NCBI RefSeq assembly: GCF_932526225.1
Contig: NC_064034.1
Span: 7,116,001 to 7,180,000, forward strand
DNA: 64,000 nt
From: Nematostella vectensis
Lineage: Eukaryota; Cnidaria; Anthozoa; Actiniaria; Edwardsiidae
Reading direction: 5' to 3'
The notes beneath the pieces were generated by a model. That model did not search any database and was not told the DNA's origin. It saw nothing but the letters and a program-made list of their open reading frames with translations. Below, in pieces: positions 48,100 through 60,678 of the stretch. Made by a program: the position numbers and the translations under genes. How positions within the stretch are numbered: the first letter of the stretch is position 1; each line of letters opens with the position of its first letter.

Positions 48100-51000
48100 A
48101 TGGCGGATGAACCAAAGACAGGAAACTCACCCAAGTCTAAAAAGTGCTGCGACTGTGGATGTCTACAGACTTGCAGTAACTTCGTTAATACTTCTTTGGA
48201 AAGATTCTTTTATTGGTAGGCTTAGCCAGTCTGTAAAGAAAAACACGAAACTTTCAACAGGATATGTACCTGTTACGTAATCACGTTTGTTGTGCACTGT
48301 TTTCACCGATTTGCCGATATGTACATCGCTATCGTCATCATAGTGTAATAATGTTCAGTTTCTTTAAGTATATTAGAAGATAACAGAATAAAAATAGATG
48401 TTAGGTTATGAGAATCTGCCAAATTTCCACAAAATTGAATTACTATTTCAGTCGCTTGTCTGTTATGCCTCACACCGTTGGATACCAAATTTCACACCTC
48501 GAAAATGAAAATGAAAATGGCGAATGACATATTCAAAGTTATTACCAAGTATTTCATGATGATTTTTTTACTATTTCTCGAAATAAATCGATTGTTTTTG
48601 GCTTTTATTTCTTTTAACAGCCTTTTAGGAATTATGCACCGAGGCGAAAACGCTCGCTTAGCGCATAATTCGCATATTTAAAAAAAGACGCATAATAAGT
48701 ACCCTCTCTCTTTTTTAATTAACACGTATAGTTTTCATTTTTAACTCGTCTAATTTTCTGCTGGGGCTTAGCCGTTCTTACTTTTGAAGCATTTAAGGCT
48801 GAAGATGTTATTACAGACGTTTTAGTAACACCACCAGCTTGTGTATATGGGCCTATTCGCACTAGAAAAAAAGTTTGTTTGTTTTAACAAAAAAAAAACT
48901 GTTAATGCTAGCAGGAAACATGTGCAAATTAAAGCATGAGAAATCCGAGTCTACTTTTTATCTACTCTTGATCGATGTCTGGGTCGTGTTCGGCTTTTTG
49001 TTTGACCTCTAGTGCAAATGCAATTTACAAGCCAATCGATCGGCCAGGACAAAATTTGGCTGGCTGCTTGTCCTGGCAAGACAAACTTTGTCCTCGTAGT
49101 GCGATTAGGCCCTATGAGAATTTATTATAAATCCACTCACATACTATCACAAATCTCACAATTTGATTGGCTCCAGTAGCGAAAAAGCTGGTGTTTTTGT
49201 GACTAAAGCAGTTATTTATTACTGAGAATTATTAAAATCGTAATTTTTTTTTGTAGTATGTGAGTGGATTTATACTAAAACAATTATTTTCTTATGAATC
49301 AAAAATAGTCTACACGGCACTATACGTGCCTCATTGACTATCTATTGAGTAATTGAAAATGTAGTCTAATTGTTAAATAGTATGAATAAAGTATCAAAAA
49401 CAGATCATGTCACATTTTGGGTGGCAAACACGCTCACGCTCAGGTGAGCAACAAAAAGCAACTTTTTTTAGAGCTTACGAACAAAGCCAGAAAGTTTTTT
49501 TGAAGAAAGAGTTTTTTACTTGAAACATTTTACTGTATTTTTTATCAGGCAAGCCGAGTGCAGTCAATTCTGTGTTTATTTTGTTTTGATTTTGCAACCG
49601 AAAATATCACGTGATCCCTTAAGTCTCCTATTACACTAATGATAAATTATTATAATACTTTAACATTTAAGTTGCCATTATGGAAAAATTTGCTCTTGTT
49701 CAAAACACATAAATCATAGACATATATTTGCTGCTAACAGAGACTGGACATGTTTTTAGCTTTTTCTTATATTTTGATGAGATCTCAGGCTGAGCTCAGG
49801 CTCAGGCTAGAAAAAGGTTGTTATAAAACAAAAAGAGTGTAGCACATTTATAATTTCGGGAAAAAAAACAATTAAGAAAGGTTAATCTCTCCATACATCC
49901 AAATTCAATGCCCAATTTTCTTTGCTTTTCTTTTGGAAAATTACCACTATTCCTTTGCCAAAAGAAGAAATAAAACAAAACTCATACACAGAAGATTTTA
50001 CAATTTGGGTACTAGTGTAATGCGGAAAACGTGCACTAGTCTGCAATAAAAATAAACAAGGGTATGTCTAGAGAAAAACGCACTGTGGGATCCAGAGTAG
50101 TAATTCAGAGCAGTAATGACCACGGATCAATTAAGTCAGCATCCTTAGCTCTGGTAATAGGTCACTTGATCCATCTAGAAACTTAATCTATTCAAATTTA
50201 TAAAATTAACTGTCTTAACTACTAACGAATGGGTAGGGTGGGGTCCAGTGCCCTCGGACCCCCCTTCTGGACACATGCAGCTGAATAACTATTTATAAGT
50301 AGCAGGCTATTTTAACATATTGTGTGATCTGCATAAATGTAGTATAATTCATCACTGTTTTCAATGATAAGGAGATCAAAACATTTTGTCTTTTTGACAG
50401 GCTAGGGGCAAAGATTGGCAGAAATCCCTGGATTACAATTATTATCTGCTTTGTTGTATCTGGTCTATGGATAATTGGACTTTTGAACTTTACTGAGGAG
50501 AACCGTGGGGAAAAACTTTGGGCTGCAGATGATTCTATTGCCATCAAACATGGCGACTGGGTCAGTGCAAACTTTCCGTCGCAGTCTAGAATCTCTAGTA
50601 TTCTTGTTGTGGCAAGTAATGTACTCATTCCTGCTGTACTCACTCAGGTAAGACTACATTGTCTCTTTTATTCTTAGTACTTGCATATGCATATGGAGAA
50701 AACATAGACATGGGAAAGTTCTAAGGAATTATTGTTAAAACTAATTTTATTTCAATTTAATTAGAATTCTACACTTTTATCATGAATATAATAAACTAAT
50801 TAATTAAGCAACTGCAAAAGATGACAGATGTTGGCTGGCTTATTGTTCATAATAAAAAACGGTAAAGAAAGCAGACTTGTTTTTTTTATACCAACTAATA
50901 CAAAAAATGTGAAAGAGTATTTTATTGAATATTTCATTGTAAGATGTGTAAGTTAGAAGCTCTTGCTTACTGTTATAGTAAACACTGATCATACATTGTT

Positions 51001-54000
51001 GTGATGCTGTAGCAAACATTCATGTTTTGTTCCTCAGCTCTTGGAAATTGACAAGAAAGTGAAGCTGATCAAAAATGGAACTGAAAACAGCTGGGAGAAA
51101 TTATGCTTCAGGTATATGGAATTACTTGTTAAATCAATACAGGAACTTCCCTGTTAACTGGAGATTTGGAAAGTACACTGTATTGCCCTGCCCTGTGAAA
51201 TTTTATTTTTCCTGTAAATGAACAGTATATCATAAAAAATGCAGTAAAGAGTAGCCATGGGTACCAAGAAATTTCTAAAGCCTCTCTTAGTCTCAGAATC
51301 TCTTCATTTTCAGGCAAGTCTCTTGTTTTAGAGGTCTCGGAGTCTTGTTATTTTTTTTGTTAATACTACAGTCTCAGAGTCTCAGATTTTTAAATTGGAT
51401 AGTAGAGTCCCAAATTTTTGTTATTGTAACCATGGCTGCAGGTTTCCGCTGCTTTTTTAGTGTTGAGCCTTACTGCTTTGAACAAAAACTTGAGGTATGC
51501 AAGACTGTTTGGTAAGCAGATACTGCTTTACAGTATTTCTTCTCTTGCAAGTTACAGTTTTATTGAACAAAAAGCTTGGATTTCATTTTGAGATCTACAA
51601 AGCAAAAAAGAAATGAGTTTTTTGTTTTTGTTTCAAGCTCTCAACTACTGCAGCATGCAAAGCTACAGTATTTATTATTTATTTATTGCACCTTTTCCCT
51701 TTTTGTGTCACAGGATTCCCAGTGTGTGGAGACAAACATTTCCAAATAAGCTCAATTTAAAACAGGTTTCTTCTGTAATACTGTACATCCTGGAAGAGAC
51801 TTAAAAGCGTCGCACACGTTTTTTGCACAGATTTTGAATGTGTAGTGCATGCACAGATTTTGCTTGTATACGTTGAGTGTAGTAGCACACTTTCTCTAAC
51901 TGATTTTAATGGATATCCTAGGTTGGGGCCTAACTGCTTTGACTCAAGCCTTCTGGAACTATGGTCTTTTAATGAGACAACAATCAGGGCACTTTCACAG
52001 TCTGACATCTTGGATAAAATCAACCAGCCCAATCTAAGGAGGTAGGAACACATTATTCCTACATGAAGTATGTTTCTAACTAAATCAGACTGAGTAAACA
52101 AGAATTGTTCAAGATTCAGATCAATAAAAACATAAATGCAGATTGCTTTTTAATGATGATGAAAATCAAGTCCCATGCCTCGCTAACATGGAACTTGTGA
52201 AAATGTGCATTAGAAAGACAATGTATCAAACCACCATGGATGAACAGTACCAACAATGGATTTTAGTAAAATAATTTTGATAAGTTCTGGCAAATACTGA
52301 AACTTTTAAGTGATACTAATGTACGATAGTTAACTCCTTAAAGCCGTATTGTCACCAATTTACTTCCAGTCATTTACGTAACAATCTCAGATGATTTTTA
52401 ATGCAAACTGTGAAAAATATTTCAAAATTGTATAGCAGTGTTGTCTTGGAAGTCTCTTTGAGGATGTGACTGATAATTTAGAGTGGGTGGTCTGTTTTAT
52501 TGCACGGATTCTAATAGATTCTTCTGTCTCTTGTCGGTGGAGGTTTCCATCAGCCCTTTCAAAAGAGAACTGGTGACAATCCACCCTAATGCATTATTTG
52601 AGAAATTAATACTGGTATCTAATTGTTTGATAAATAAAAGACATCATATTATTGCCATTATTATGATTATCATTATCATTACTATTATTAGTTTTATAAC
52701 TGTTTCCGGATATTTTTAGCCCAATTACAGGAAGGCTGTTTGTTAAAGATGAAGTCCTCGGAGAAATGAAAAAAGGTTCCAGTGGGAAGATAACAGGAGC
52801 AGGCGCAATGAAGGCATCATATGGGATTAAAGCTGTAGAGGAAGTATCTTCAAGTGGATCAGCGGTATGCGGTTTTTCTTTTTATTGCTATACATTTTGT
52901 AAAATCATAAGGCATCATGAAAAAAAATGCAGCAGCATCCTAATAAGCATTATCAGTTTTTTTATCCTGGCTGATGGAGTTTATTAATCAACTTATTTAA
53001 TGAAGTGGCACCCTTTTATTAAACTTTTTGTATTTATTAGTCCTTCCCTAAAAATGAAGACTGGGAGAAAGAATTTGGCAAGATACTTGACAACTTGCCA
53101 TCAACGGCTCCAGGAACATATTACTACTTCTCTCGATACACGTAAGTGTCTTTTTAAGAAAACTAGTCTACACCTATTTCAAAAAAGGTTGCACTAGAGA
53201 ATCCATGTATCATAAACCCGGGATGGTTCATGGGTAGGGTAAAAACAGCTTATATGCTTTTTTACTTGCTCCCATGGTAGCACTGCAGGTTACAATACAC
53301 AGATTCTTCGAGTGCAGCCTTATTTGAAATAGGTATGTACAGTAAAGTTACATGATTCATTTGTCTAATGTGTTAATCATTGCTGACTGGATTTCAGCTT
53401 TTCTGATGCGGCTGGGAATTCCATTCAGGGTGATGTAACCCTGTTGTCTGCTGGCTACATGTTAATCATTGTTTATGTCGTCATTATGCTTGGCCAGTTT
53501 ACAAGACTAAGGCTTAAGGTACATTAATTCAATTTTTATTCTACTCTTATACTGTAGTACAGCACCTGTTATAAACAGAAATAAAATGGTTTATATATTT
53601 CTATGTTTAACTGTTGTTGTTAGGCATGGCTAGGTGTGGCAGGCGTCATATGTGTTGGACTGTCCATTGGCGTCAGCTTTGGAATGTCCAGTGCCTTTGG
53701 GGTATTCTATGGCCCTGTCCATTCTGTATTACCATTTCTTCTGCTAGGTATGTTTGGTTTGGTAATATACTGTACTTTATTCTAGGAAAAACTGTGTACT
53801 GTATGTTTTTGGAATGTTTCGCAAAAAGAAGGCATTTCATATGACACACACAAAATTACAGGTCTGCTCCTCATCTATTATAAATGAATCCAATCAAAGA
53901 ACATTTTTGTACTACTATCTTTCACAACACCCTGCACAATTCTTCCTCATAAGAGAAGATCTCTTTGTAGAGAGAAAAAGGAATATGCAAATTCAGAGTA

Positions 54001-57000
54001 GCAAAGTGTGCTTCAACTTCTAAGCTAACATATCCTATAGCAAACATCCCAAACATTTTAACCAACCTACCCTTTGTGAGACTTGTTGCACCCTATGAAT
54101 AAACAAACATGTCCTAATGGCAAATATGCAGAACCATACAGTATAATCCAAGATATCTTGGAGCAAACATGTTGCTTCTTTATGTAATTATTAACCCAAA
54201 CTAGTATTGTATAAACTTATTTATTCTATGATGAACATGTTACACCTACAGACTGTACAGTATGATATAAACCGACATGTTCTATGACTTAATGGGTCAC
54301 TCATTTTCTTCTTCTTCAGGTATTGGGGTGGATGATATGTTTGTCATTGTACAAGCCTGGAATAACCTAACTCCTGAGGAGCATAAGACCAAGGAAGTGC
54401 ACGAGCGCATTGCTCTGACACTTCAGCATGCAGTAAGAGGACACAACGTCTTTTTAGACACACCTTTAAAGAGAACTTTGTTAACCCATTCTCTCCTATA
54501 GATAGAGGCACTCAAAAGCCAATTAAAAACCTTCTGCCATGTTTTAAGTTATATCCTTTTAATTGGGGCTTCTTACTTTACAGGGATGTTCCATCACAAT
54601 TACATCACTGACAGATTTTCTAGCCTTCCTGATTGGTGCTTCTACTGTAAGTGATTTGTACATTTTTTCTAATGTTTCCCCTTTGTCTATTGCCCTTCTC
54701 ACAAGTATTTTAATATTCACTGGAAAATTTGATACTATTGCTCTTTTTTATGATTATTATAGGTTTGGAAAAAGGATATCTCTCCTTTTTCTATTACTTT
54801 TACACATATAAATTTCAAGCTACATGTTTCCTGCCACAGGTCCTTCCTGGTTTGCAGTCATTTTGTATTTATGCTGGACTAGGTAAGACAGTCACAATTA
54901 TTCTCCTCTTAATAACATGAAATCCACTTTGTTTGGAAAAAATAGCATTCACCACAAGACCTCAGTAGGCTTATTCCAGTTTTTGCTGTTGTTTTAGGAA
55001 TTCTCATAGACTTTATACTACAAATCACCCTGTTCTCTGCATTTCTCACCCTTGATGGAAGAAGGTAATATACAGTACAACTTGTTTTAGCTTTCCTATG
55101 TACTATTTCCAAACTGCCAAACAGTTACCTGCAATAATAATTATGAGGTTTAATTTCAATTTTTTTTCAAATATGTATATGTATGGGTTGGTTTGGTTTT
55201 TCAATCTTGTTGGATCTCTCTGGTTGGATCTTTCTTCATACCCCTAGAAAGCAGCATGTGAGTGAATATAAGCTGATCCACATACACTTACATATCTATC
55301 ACAGGGAAGACCGGAAACGTGATGGTTGTTGCTGCTGCTGTATTGTGCTTCCTGTTGATTATACTGAGTCTCAATGTGGCAGCCGGGAGCTTATGAAAGT
55401 GTTTTTTGAAAGCTACTACTGCAAAGCTATCCTAAGTCTTCCTGGAAAGGTACAGTAGGTTCAGCTACAAAAAGACTGTAACCTCAGCTAGTAGCCTCCT
55501 CCGCAGGCATCTCTTGAAAAGATAAAAGAAAATATGGTAAAAAAAGAAAACGCGAACCGGGCTCCCTGTGTGGGAAGCAAAACTTCTTTCCAGATACCCG
55601 AAACTCTGACAGCGCTTTTTTGCTAATAGAGTTGCCTGTCTGTTGCAATCACCACAGTTTAATTTCAGCCAAATATGTAACACTCTCTGATGATTTACCA
55701 TAACAGAAAATGCAAAAAAGAAAATAATTATTTCAAAATTGTAAAAGGAGTGTGTTTATTGGAAGTTTCTTCAATGTAGGACTTATAATTTAGAGTGGAT
55801 CACCTTATAATAGCACAGATTCTAATGGATTCTTTTGCCTGTTGAGGTTTCTTTCAACCTGCCGAAAGTAAACTGGGGCAATTTTCCCTGTAATGTTTGT
55901 GATATGTTTTGTCTGTGGTTGCCCTGTTTTATTGTGTGTGATTTGTGTGCAGGTCATCGTCATGATTATCACTGGAGTCCTATTTGGCTTAAGTCTGTAC
56001 GGCACTCTCATGTTGAAGCAGGATTTTGACGCTATTTGGTTCCTCCCCACCAAGTCTATGGCTTACAAATACACCATTGAAAATGATAAGGTTAGTCATT
56101 GCAGGGGCCTACGAACAAGATTGCCACTGAAGCAAAAATCTGTATACTGTACCTTTTATCAACTGTTTGCTTGCTTTAAGATGGACTTCTAGTCAACATG
56201 TGATAACATCTCTCTTGTTATTTCCAGTTCTTCCCTTCATCAGGGGAAAGAGCTGCGTTATATGCAGGTAAAACATAACATGACATCCTCTCATGGTACA
56301 TGCCCACCTTATGCACCAACTCATGTTAACTAAATAAAGTGTAGATCAGGCATCTCTTGATCAGAACATGATTTAGGGATAATTTGGTTTAAAGTCCAGT
56401 AACATGTCTGTTTGATGTGCTATTATCATAAATCTTATTTATATCAAGCATAAAGGATTGTTTCGCTGTGTATGATGAGAAGTTTCCATTCTGGCATTAA
56501 CAAGTTCTGATTTTATTTTTTTAGGGAAAATCAATTACTTTGAAGATCAGCTAAAGCTCCATAAATTACGTGAGGTTACCATTGCTGACTCAGGCGTCGT
56601 AGACTCATCTGTGAAGAGCTGGTTTGATGACTACGTGGACTGGGCTAAAGTCAGCAAGCCTGCCGCCAACTTTAATGCTGGCAAGTAGAATGCTTAGTAC
56701 TAAATAAATAATACTAAAAAAAATATTATATGATAGATAAATGACAGTCTTCTATTATTCAAGCAATAATAGAATAATTTGTAAAAGTCCTTGCAACCAT
56801 AATGGAAAGCATTTACTGTATCATTATTGTCAATCCGACACACCCCCCCCCTTTTTTTATCAATACTGACATCTTGAACATTGATTCCTAGAGAAAAGCA
56901 AGATCCTTAATGAAACGCTGTTTTACACTTGGTTGAATGAATACCTTGGTGGTCCTGGCAGAACGTATGCAAGTGATGTTAAGATGTACAACACATCCAA

Positions 57001-59621
57001 TGGAAAACGAATATCTGTAAGTATAGTGCTCACACACATTTACAGTATACTCTTCTAATGCACATTCAAGATCCCCCTATCCATTTAACAGGGCTCCCAT
57101 ATCCATTTAGCAGGAAGGTGGAAGTTGTTCAGATACATTTAGTTAGGGTGTTTAATAGACATGGTAAATAAAGGTAGAGTATACATACTTTGAGATCCAT
57201 CATTCTCAAGAGTAAAGTAAATTTCTGCCCATATGACCTTACACTACTGACTTAAATCACAGGCTACCCGCATTACTTATAATCATAAAGCCATGGACTC
57301 CTCCCAAGATGAGGTGAAGGCTATGGAGAGCTTGCGTGACCGAGTTAAAGAAATCTACCCAGACGACATGATTGTGTTCACTTATGGCGCCCAGTATCCT
57401 GGGTGGGAAACCAACAAGGTATACCTATGTATCTGTTTGTTTGTCAGTATGTCCTTCCATTGTTATTCAAACAAATTCTTGTTCATTTCAGATTATATTA
57501 CTAGAGCTGTATCGTAATATTGCTCTGGCTCTTCTGGCTGTGTTTATTGTTACTATTGTCGTTATTGCAAATCTGTGGACAGCCCTGATGGTGTTTACTT
57601 GTGTTGCCTTTACGCTGGTGAGTTTGCCTAGACTCAGTATGTTACAGTATAAACATCGTACTACTTTGTTAGCCTTAGTACAGTACCACCAGTTGCCACC
57701 TGAATATTAATGTTTATTCTCACCAGGCCTGTGAATATAAGGCATACCCTTCCTAGCATATTTCTCATTCGGTTCTCCCATTTAAGGGCACACCTATCGT
57801 CTTGCTTACTGCGGTCTTGTCGTGCTCTTTGGGCCTGGTCGTTGCCCACTTCCCTTTTTCCCCACTCTCCCTCCCTCATTCTTTTCCGTGATCACTGGGC
57901 TCACCAGGTCCCGGTCCCATAACTTATTGAGCACAATGGGACTGGTGAGGATATATCACAAATTAGTTATATGGTTACTCTTGCCACCTGAATACCCATG
58001 CTACCTTGCTTATGCGTTCAGATATTGTTCCGTATTCTAGGTGGACCTGTGCGGGTTTATGTACTTTTGGGGTCTGACTATCGACACCATCACCACGATC
58101 CAGCTGGTGCTTGCGGTTGGCTTAGCAGTGGACTACTCTTCGCATATTGGGCACATGTTCATGATCACTCCAGGCACGCACGAAGGTATGTAATTAATTC
58201 GGTTATATATTTTATTGTATATTGTATTGTTATATATTTCGTGTTTTTTTCCCTACAGACCGGGCTCGCATCACAATGCGTGACATGGGCCCAGCAGTGT
58301 TGAACGGAGGCTTCAGCACGTTCCTCGCCTTTGTTCTTCTTGCAGCGTCAGACTCCTACATCTTTGGCGTATTTTTCAAGGTCAGTCTCACAAGGATCAT
58401 TTAAATCTGGTTTGCTATCTCTAAGCATTTTCGGTAAAACTGGTTTCTTTCTTGTTTGTTGCCTGCTAACTTGTTCTCTGTGCTGCCATCGTACCCCTTA
58501 TTTTCCTTACCCCTTCCTTGTCAAAGCTACTCGTCACCTATCATATGTAGATCTTCCTAACATGCCAGTCTAGCTTGCTCTCTTGTACTTAAGTATATTC
58601 TCCCTTGCCAGTCTAGCCTACACCCATGCCTGTCTAGCCTGCTCCCTTGCCTGTCTAGCCTACACCCTTGCCTGTCTAGCCAACACCCTTGTCAGTCTAG
58701 CCTGCACCCTTTCGAGTCTAGCCTACACCCTTGTCTGTCTAGCCTACACCCTTACCTGTCTAGCCTACACCCTTGCTTGTCTAGCCTACACCCTTGTCTG
58801 TCTAGCCTACACCCTTACCTGTCTAGCCTACACCCTTACCTGTCTAGCCTATACCCTTGCTTGTCTAGCCTACACCCTTGCCAGTCTAGCCTACACCCTT
58901 GCCTGTCTAGCCTACACCCTTGCCTGTCTAGCCTGCTCCCTTGCCTGTCTAGCCTACATCCATTCCTGTCTAGCCTGTCTCTTGGCCTGTCTAAGCTGCT
59001 CATTATCTATCATAGATCTTCTTCCTGGTGGTTCTGTTTGGCATGTGGCATGGCATGGCTTACCTACCCGTCCTCCTATCGTCTATCGGTCCCGCGCCAT
59101 ACCTCTCAGCACAAGTATCTGATCGTCACAACAAGTCCGGGCGCGCTTCGCCCGTCCACCCAAAGAGCGAGAACGTGGAACTTCCCGAGAAAAACACGCG
59201 AGGACAATCGGCAGGTGTCCAACAGTCACAGCCCGTGCAAAATGATGGCTTCTACATTCCTCCGCCTGATTATGACGGTAAGTCTGCACCCAGGGCTTAC
59301 AGACATATCGCCACATGACTACTTCTCTTCTTTTATATTTATAAGAACTGTTTAATGTGTTTGGAAGCTGATGCCGCAGCTGGCTAAAATTAAGCAAGCC
59401 CGCTATTAGTTACCGGTTTATTCTCACCGTCTCACCTGGCTTATTTTATCCTGCTGTTGATAATTCTCGTCGATGACACGACGATGGAGACGTAATCCCT
59501 TTTGCTCACTCGTCGTCCTTCTGTTCACTCACTTACAGGTCGTGAGGTGGACGATACCCTCAAATCATCGTCTCCTGTAAACAAAGGATACAGCGGCAGC
59601 TCAAGTAGCCTGAAGATCTAA
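48100..59621 (+). CDS. Patched-domain (PTCHD-type) RND transporter with sterol-sensing domain
   Basis: Twenty-three predicted exons join in phase to 943 residues: 48100-48215, 50401-50647, 51038-51111, 51922-52041, 52720-52864, 53041-53141, 53398-53518, 53624-53747, 54320-54432, 54584-54646, 54840-54882, 54998-55064, 55305-55449, 55953-56090, 56228-56267, 56525-56680, 56892-57016, 57263-57418, 57492-57617, 58041-58185, 58259-58380, 59016-59277 and 59539-59621. The order is a Cys-rich cytosolic N-terminus, TM1 (about 48-66), an extracellular domain with N-glycosylation sites, a sterol-sensing domain (about 290-450), TM7 (494-513), a second extracellular domain and TM8-12 (705-855). The RND proton-relay motifs GVDDMF (D354-D355) and GLAVDYSSH (D771) are intact, as is the closing GMWHGMAYLPVLLSSIGP. 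The tail carries a PPDY motif (912-915). Family members move sterols or lipids or affect Hedgehog signalling. PTCHD3-like is my best guess. The intron after 56680 starts with GC. Confidence 0.93.
48847..49115. mobile_element. MITE-like element in first intron
   Basis: ATGGGCCTATTCGCACTAG at the left matches, with changes, the reverse complement of GTAGTGCGATTAGGCCCTAT at the right. AGTTTGTTTG and CAAGACAAACTT continue the pairing inward. Confidence 0.65.
49122..49277. mobile_element. MITE-like element adjacent to the previous one
   Basis: TAAATCCACTCACATACTAT near 49127 has its reverse complement GTAGTATGTGAGTGGATTTA near 49255-49274. The interior is AT-rich. It begins within about 10 bp of the preceding element. 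Confidence 0.75.
49278..50400. other. Remainder of the 2.2-kb first intron
   Basis: AT-rich intron sequence between the first two exons of the Patched-related gene. No exon or clear repeat was recognised. Confidence 0.4.
52393..52585. repeat. Intronic repeat, copy A
   Basis: ATTTCAAAATTGTA, TAATTTAGAGTGG, CAGCCCTTTC and GATTCTAATAGATTCTT occur here and, with substitutions, in similar order at 55732-55885. Both lie in introns of the Patched-related gene, so an old dispersed element is likely. Confidence 0.6.
53169..53335. mobile_element. TACACCTATTTCAAA-end MITE, copy 1
   Basis: TACACCTATTTCAAAAAAGG at the left pairs with CCTTATTTGAAATAGGTA at the right. The same ends are found at 60423-60678, so this is a family with at least two members in the window. 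It is inserted in an intron of the Patched-related gene. Confidence 0.75.
55732..55885. repeat. Intronic repeat, copy B
   Basis: Diverged second copy of the repeat at 52393-52585, with the shared blocks ATTTCAAAATTGTA, TATAATTTAGAGTGG, GCACAGATTCTAATGGATTC and GAGGTTTC. Confidence 0.6.
58537..58995 (+). repeat. 21-bp minisatellite preceding an exon, with a copied acceptor
   Basis: About twenty units of CTTGCCTGTCTAGCCTACACC or variants fill the intron before the exon at 59016. The array is preceded at 58537-58562 by CTATCATATGTAGATCTTCC. This closely resembles the real acceptor and exon start downstream (CTATCATAGATCTTC at about 59007-59021). The exon border has been copied to the far side of the array. 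Confidence 0.85.
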
Positions 59622-59736
59622 GTATAGTTTATTTCTGGTGTCAACTTGAACAGTTGAAACTTTTTTTAGAAGCCTCTAGCTTGCTTAGCAACCGCTCTTT
59701 GTGTCACGCGGCTGCTAAGCAGACTAAGAAGCCTCT

Positions 59737-59946
59737 AGCCTGCTTGCAGACGGTACCCGGTTATCATCGCGGAAAATCGTTATCATCGCGGAAAACCCTC
59801 TCCGTTCGATGATCGGGCGCCATATTGTATTCTAAGCCGCACGGTTCCTGGGGGCGAGCGCAAAAACGGACGCAGGGCCCTGCGCCCGATCATCGAACGG
59901 AGAGGGTTTTCCGCGATGATAACCGAGTACCGCCTGCAAGCAGGCT
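59737..59946. mobile_element. Terminal-inverted-repeat element with ~11-bp flanking duplication
   Basis: AGCCTGCTTGCAGACGGTAC at the left pairs with GTACCGCCTGCAAGCAGGCT at the right. Pairing continues through GGTTATCATCGCGGAAAA and CCCTCTCCGTTCGATGATCG to near the middle. AAGAAGCCTCT directly flanks both sides (59726-59736 and 59947-59957). An 8-11 bp duplication would fit a hAT- or Mutator-like non-autonomous element. The element lies just beyond the stop of the Patched-related gene, probably in its 3' UTR. Confidence 0.8.
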
Positions 59947-59957
59947 AAGAAGCCTCT

Positions 59958-60422
59958 AAACATAGGTGTATAACTTATAAATAGCTCGAAAGGGCTCTGA
60001 GAACGAGTTTTGAGCCACAGGATTCCCAACCATAAATAACCACCCTAGCAAGATATAATGAGGTCAGTCACTCAAGCTTGTTGCCTGATCTCATTGCTAA
60101 ATATAATCGCATCGACGCCATTCTACGATAACGTATTATATCATATTACTAGATGTTGCGTTATGCTCCTATGTAATATATTCGTGCGTTCTCTCAGGCT
60201 CTGTACACAATAGGATTTGAACTAAGATTGTTTAGGAGTTTTGGGCCTCTTCGTCTCCCTCGCAGTCGCAAGGGAGATCCCTACGGCTGCAAGAGACCCC
60301 TCATTAGGTGGCTCTGTACTTTTACGTACAATAGGATTCTCACTTAGATTGGTCAGGAATGCGATGGCTCTGTGTTTCTCCGTATTTTTCAATGGAGCAA
60401 ACGTGTATGTATATATTTGAAT
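59958..60422. other. Downstream region without a gene
   Basis: No coding exon or tRNA-like structure recognised. It probably includes the 3' UTR end of the Patched-related gene, but no clear AATAAA lies close to the stop. Confidence 0.35.
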
Positions 60423-60678
60423 TACACCTATTTCAATAAACGTTGTCAGTGCAAAAGGCGAATGGCAATTGGCAAATGGCAGTTCTAAGACCAATAACTG
60501 CTTATGGGCATAATTATTTGTAAGAATAAAGATTATAAGTAATATCGCAGAAATTATCCACATGTTCCTACAGTCAGTAGAAATTTGACAAGCACCATGG
60601 CATTTTTTGATAGAACAACTGTCATTTGACAATCGCAATTTGCCGTTTGCACTGACAACGTTATTTGAAATAGGTGTA
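60423..60678. mobile_element. TACACCTATTTCAA-end MITE, copy 2
   Basis: TACACCTATTTCAATAAACG at the left pairs with CGTTATTTGAAATAGGTGTA at the right, and TTGTCAGTGCAAA and TTTGCACTGACAA continue the arms. The ends are homologous to the element at 53169-53335. Confidence 0.85.

Noticed and set aside
51714-51782. Possible exon with acceptor TGTCACAG in the Patched-related gene
   Set aside because: It would break the Patched-domain alignment. The exon at 51922 joins the previous exon directly in the right phase, giving CFRLGPNCFDSSLLELW.
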